DNA of 16,574 nt from Roseovarius sp. UBA6217 (GTDB lineage: Bacteria; Pseudomonadota; Alphaproteobacteria; Rhodobacterales; Rhodobacteraceae). The stretch lies in assembly GCA_002421985.1 (NCBI GenBank), contig DISF01000068.1:12569-29142 (forward strand), written 5' to 3'. The position numbers and the translations under genes were made by a program. Below, piece by piece: positions 14,100-16,574 of this stretch. Position 1 is the stretch's first letter, and the number at the start of each line of letters is the position of its first letter. The notes below the pieces were generated by a model, which ran no database searches, was not told the DNA's origin, and saw only the letters and a list, made by a program, of their open reading frames with translations.

Positions 14100-14963
14100 A
14101 TGAACAAGCCCCATTTCCCGGCGCACGCGCCCGCGCCATCCAAAGGCTCCGCTGGCCCTGCGCTTCTGGGGGCCGAGGAAGAGGCGCGGCTGGCGCGCGC
14201 CTGGCGCGACAAGGGCGACGTGGCGGCGCGCAACCGGCTGGTCACGGCCTTCGCGCCGCTGGTGCAGGCGATGGTGGCGCGCTTTACCAGGGCCCGCGCG
14301 CAGGACGATCCCGACCTGATGCAACAGGCCTATATCGGCCTGATGCGCGCCGCCGACGGGTTCGACCCGGAGCGCGGCATCCGGTTTTCGACCTATGCCG
14401 CCTGGTGGATTCGCGCCGAGCTACAGGATTACCGGCTGCTCAACTGGTCGCTGGTGCGGCGCGGGCGGTCTGCCAAGGCGCGGGTCGCCTTCTTCCGGCT
14501 GGGCCAGATCGAGAATGCCCTGCCGCAGCACCCCGGCGAAGACCCCGCCGCGCGCGAGGCCCGTCTTGCCACCGCGCTCGGGGTCGATGCGCAGGCGCTG
14601 GGCGAGATGCGGCGGCAATTCGGCCAGTCCGACGCCTCGCTGCACGCGGCGGTGGGCGAGGACGGGGCCGAAGCGATGGATCTGCTCCCCGATCCCGACT
14701 GCGACACCGAGGCCGAGGTTGCCCGGCGTCACGACCGGGCGCGGCTGCGCGCCGCGATGATCGACCATTTCCACGCCCTGCCCACGCGCGAGCGCCATAT
14801 CGTTGTGTCCAACGTGCTGGCCGATCCGCCGCTCACGCTGCAAGAGCTTGGCGCGCTGCACGGTGTCTCGCGCGAGCGGGTGCGGCAATTGCGTGATCGT
14901 GGGCTGGAACGGCTGCGCGCGGCGATGGGCGACGGCGCGCGCGAGGCGCTTTCGGGGATGTGA
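14100..14963 (+). CDS. Divergent sigma-32 (RpoH)-family sigma factor
   Basis: RNA polymerase sigma factor of the sigma-70 family, 287 residues, closest in layout to RpoH. Region 2 (about 41-115) includes DLMQQAYIGLMRAADGFDPE and the -10-contacting RFSTYAAWWIRAELQDYRLLN (95-115). Region 4 (about 219-275) ends in the helix-turn-helix LTLQELGALHGVSRERVRQL (246-265). The RpoH box, usually QRKLFFNLR, is degenerate here (ARVAFFRLG, 127-135), and the following linker is rich in Glu/Asp/Ala. It is therefore probably not the main heat-shock sigma of the cell but a specialised paralogue. No strong Shine-Dalgarno sequence precedes the ATG. It is divergent from the MarR-type gene and appears controlled by it. 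Confidence 0.85.
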   Translation: MNKPHFPAHAPAPSKGSAGPALLGAEEEARLARAWRDKGDVAARNRLVTAFAPLVQAMVARFTRARAQDDPDLMQQAYIGLMRAADGFDPERGIRFSTYAAWWIRAELQDYRLLNWSLVRRGRSAKARVAFFRLGQIENALPQHPGEDPAAREARLATALGVDAQALGEMRRQFGQSDASLHAAVGEDGAEAMDLLPDPDCDTEAEVARRHDRARLRAAMIDHFHALPTRERHIVVSNVLADPPLTLQELGALHGVSRERVRQLRDRGLERLRAAMGDGAREALSGM

Positions 14964-15010
14964 CCGCCGGTATGGAGTTTGGGATCGCGTGCCGCGACGA
15001 CTGCGCCCGC

Positions 15011-15712
15011 TCAGCGTAGCTGCGCCACCGCCTCGATGGTGCCGAAATCGGGATATTGCAGCAGAACCGCCAGCGGTGCACCCTCGGGCCAGGCGATATC
15101 GAGCGCAAGCGGCGCCCGCGTGTCCCATGTGGCGACCTCGACCAGCTCGGTGACGATATTGGTATAGGTGATCGTGCGTCCGGCATTCTCGCCGCGCGCG
15201 ATCTCGACCGTTTCCTCGGGGATGTAGCGGGCGAATTGCACCACCAGCGGCATCTCGCGCGGGGCCGCCGCGCGCGCCTCCAGGTAGACCCGCGCCCCCT
15301 CGCGCCGCAGCGCCACCTCCAGCCCGGTATCGGGCTTTGCCAGATGCTTGTCGATGAGATCGGTCACATCGCGATAGCGCGTGCCGACCACATGATCGGT
15401 GCCGTTGACGACCATCTGCGGGGTATAGACCATCTTGCGCCCCCCCGCCGCCGCATAGCCGCGCTGCCGCGCGGTATGGGCGGGGCTGGCGAATGTGTCC
15501 TCCCAGCCGATGTAATCCCAGTAATCGACATGCAGCGACAGCGCGAGCACGTCATCGCGCGCGGCCAGTTGCTCTAAAAACCCGTCGGCAGGCGGGCAGG
15601 AGGGGCAGCCCTGCGAGGTGAACAGCTCGACCACCACGGGCCGGTCAGCGGCATGAAGCGGCGTCACAAACGCCGCAATCCCTGCAAGCAGGCCGAAAAT
15701 GAGGTGTCGCAT
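15011..15712 (-). CDS. Exported DUF1223 protein with thioredoxin-like CPSC motif
   Basis: Periplasmic protein of the DUF1223 family, 233 residues, function not established. A signal peptide (1-21, ending PLHA-A) is followed by VVELFTSQGCPSCPPADGFL, with the CxxC pair Cys36 and Cys39 placed as in thioredoxin-fold proteins. HVDYWDYIGWEDTF and the TPQMVVNG segment, which carries the conserved proline region of the fold, are family hallmarks. The C-terminal third is a beta-rich domain. A role in thiol redox chemistry is inference. The start at 15712 has only a weak ribosome binding site (ACGGGAACG). The gene is divergent from acnA and convergent with the sigma gene, 47 bp from its stop. Confidence 0.9.
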   Translation of the reverse strand: MRHLIFGLLAGIAAFVTPLHAADRPVVVELFTSQGCPSCPPADGFLEQLAARDDVLALSLHVDYWDYIGWEDTFASPAHTARQRGYAAAGGRKMVYTPQMVVNGTDHVVGTRYRDVTDLIDKHLAKPDTGLEVALRREGARVYLEARAAAPREMPLVVQFARYIPEETVEIARGENAGRTITYTNIVTELVEVATWDTRAPLALDIAWPEGAPLAVLLQYPDFGTIEAVAQLR

Positions 15713-15813
15713 GGGTAGATCGTTCCCGTCTGGATTGGCTGGGCGCTTGCCCCGATCCTAGCCCGTGCCGCCTGCCCTGCCAATTCAAGGTTTCGCGATA
15801 TGACGGCGAGCGC

Positions 15814-15842
15814 GTTGTAACACCCGTCACATTGTGTGCAAC
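15814..15842. promoter_or_regulatory. Interrupted inverted repeat upstream of acnA
   Basis: GTTG-N2-ACAC (15814-15823) is mirrored by GTGT-N1-CAAC (15834-15842) across a 10-bp spacer, a 29-bp imperfect dyad. A -10-like TATACA (15845-15850) follows directly on the acnA strand, without a well-spaced -35, as might be expected of an activator-dependent promoter. It lies in the 228-bp gap between the divergent DUF1223 and acnA genes. Confidence 0.35.
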
Positions 15843-15940
15843 AGTATACATAAACGCCATGCACCCCTTGATCGGGCGCGGAATATCAGTCAGAAGCAAG
15901 CCAAACGTCATCCAGCCCTGACATGAAAGGACGGCACGCC

Positions 15941-16574
15941 ATGCCCATCACAGTCGGTCAAGACAGCGCCAACACCCGCAAGACGCTTACCGTCGGCGGC
16001 AAATCCATCGCCTATTATTCCATTGCCGCCGCCGAGGCGGCGGGGCTTGGCGATTTCTCGCGCCTGCCCGCAGCCCTCAAGGTGGTGCTGGAAAACATGC
16101 TGCGCTTCGAGGATGGCAAGACCGTCTCGCTCGACGATATCCGCGCGTTTTCCGAATGGGCCGCAAACGGGGGTCGCGCCAACCGCGAGCTGGCCTATCG
16201 GCCCGCGCGCGTTCTCATGCAGGATTTCACCGGGGTTCCGGCGGTGGTGGATCTTGCCGCCATGCGCGACGGGATCGTGGCGCTTGGCGGCGACGCGCAG
16301 CAGATCAACCCGCTCAATCCGGTTGATCTGGTGATCGACCATTCGGTGATGATCGACGAGTTCGGCAATCCCCGCGCCTTCCAGATGAACGTGGACCGCG
16401 AATACGAGCGCAACATGGAGCGCTACCAGTTCCTGAAATGGGGTCAGGGTGCCTTCAACAATTTCCGCGTGGTGCCGCCGGGCACCGGCATCTGCCATCA
16501 GGTCAATCTGGAATACCTCGGCCAGGTGGTCTGGACCCGCGACGAGGATGGCGACACCTACGCCTATCCCGACA
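15941..16574 (+). CDS. acnA: Aconitate hydratase A, N-terminal 211 residues (3' end outside window)
   Basis: [4Fe-4S] enzyme that isomerises citrate to isocitrate in the TCA cycle, downstream of the citrate synthase encoded at the other end of the window. The first 211 codons match AcnA/IRP1-type aconitases: LPAALKVVLENMLR, then RPARVLMQDFTGVPAVVDLAAMR, VDLVIDHSVMID and NMERYQFLKWGQGAFNNFRVVPPGTGICHQVNLEYL. The cluster-ligating cysteines lie beyond the window. AAAGGA lies 10 nt before the ATG at 15941. An in-frame ATG at 15923 would add six residues but lacks a binding site, so the MPITVGQD start is preferred. Confidence 0.96.
   Translation, partial: MPITVGQDSANTRKTLTVGGKSIAYYSIAAAEAAGLGDFSRLPAALKVVLENMLRFEDGKTVSLDDIRAFSEWAANGGRANRELAYRPARVLMQDFTGVPAVVDLAAMRDGIVALGGDAQQINPLNPVDLVIDHSVMIDEFGNPRAFQMNVDREYERNMERYQFLKWGQGAFNNFRVVPPGTGICHQVNLEYLGQVVWTRDEDGDTYAYPD

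Noticed and set aside
15645..15911. 88-codon minus-strand ORF overlapping the DUF1223 start and its upstream region
   Set aside because: It overlaps the signal-peptide coding region in another frame and the translation shows no family likeness.
1..16574. Mobile element, defence system or biosynthetic cluster
   Set aside because: No transposase, integrase, phage, nuclease-helicase or synthase genes are present, and composition and gene content look like core chromosome throughout.

Overview
The window looks like ordinary core chromosome of a GC-rich alphaproteobacterium, most likely a member of the Rhodobacterales (Roseobacter or Rhodobacter group). This rests on the protein sequences themselves (LexA, SecD/SecF, GltX and AcnA all read like that group), on a LexA box of the alphaproteobacterial GTTC-N7-GTTC type, and on GC-rich third codon positions throughout. 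I see no insertion sequence, integrase, prophage gene, CRISPR array or replication origin.

Layout. Positions 1-2215 (minus): glutamyl-tRNA synthetase gltX followed by citrate synthase gltA, whose 3' end lies beyond the window. 2292-4313 (plus): comEC, a DNA-uptake channel, convergent with lexA (4321-5025, minus) with 7 bp between the stop codons. The lexA promoter and its SOS operator overlap at 5055-5083. 5195-5689 (minus): an HU-family DNA-binding protein gene followed 18 bp later by a tRNA-Val(CAC) gene. 5837-6028 (plus): a small exported membrane protein with a TTG start. 6109-8517 (minus): the Lon protease, with a heat-shock (sigma-32) type promoter at 8601-8629. 8518-8903 is otherwise non-coding as far as I can tell. 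8904-11861 (minus): yajC and a fused secDF, the auxiliary part of the Sec translocon. 12050-13342 (plus): serS, ended by a double-hairpin intergenic element. 13417-14963: a divergent pair made of a MarR-type regulator with a cysteine-rich tail and a divergent sigma-32-family factor, sharing a 98-bp control region with a repeated operator-like motif. 15011-15712 (minus): an exported thioredoxin-fold DUF1223 protein. 15941-16574 (plus): the start of aconitase acnA.

Functionally these are housekeeping genes: translation (gltX, serS, tRNA-Val), the TCA cycle (gltA, acnA), DNA damage and uptake (lexA, comEC), protein quality control and export (lon, yajC, secDF), and chromosome structure (HU). The least ordinary part is the MarR/sigma pair at 13417-14963. 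Its two promoters appear to overlap, each with one copy of the same motif, and the sigma factor has lost most of the conserved RpoH box. Smaller curiosities are an 18-bp duplication that doubles the start of gltA, the SecD-SecF fusion, the sigma-32 promoter of lon, and the palindromes upstream of HU and acnA. I found no convincing undescribed multi-gene system, and all motif calls were made by eye.
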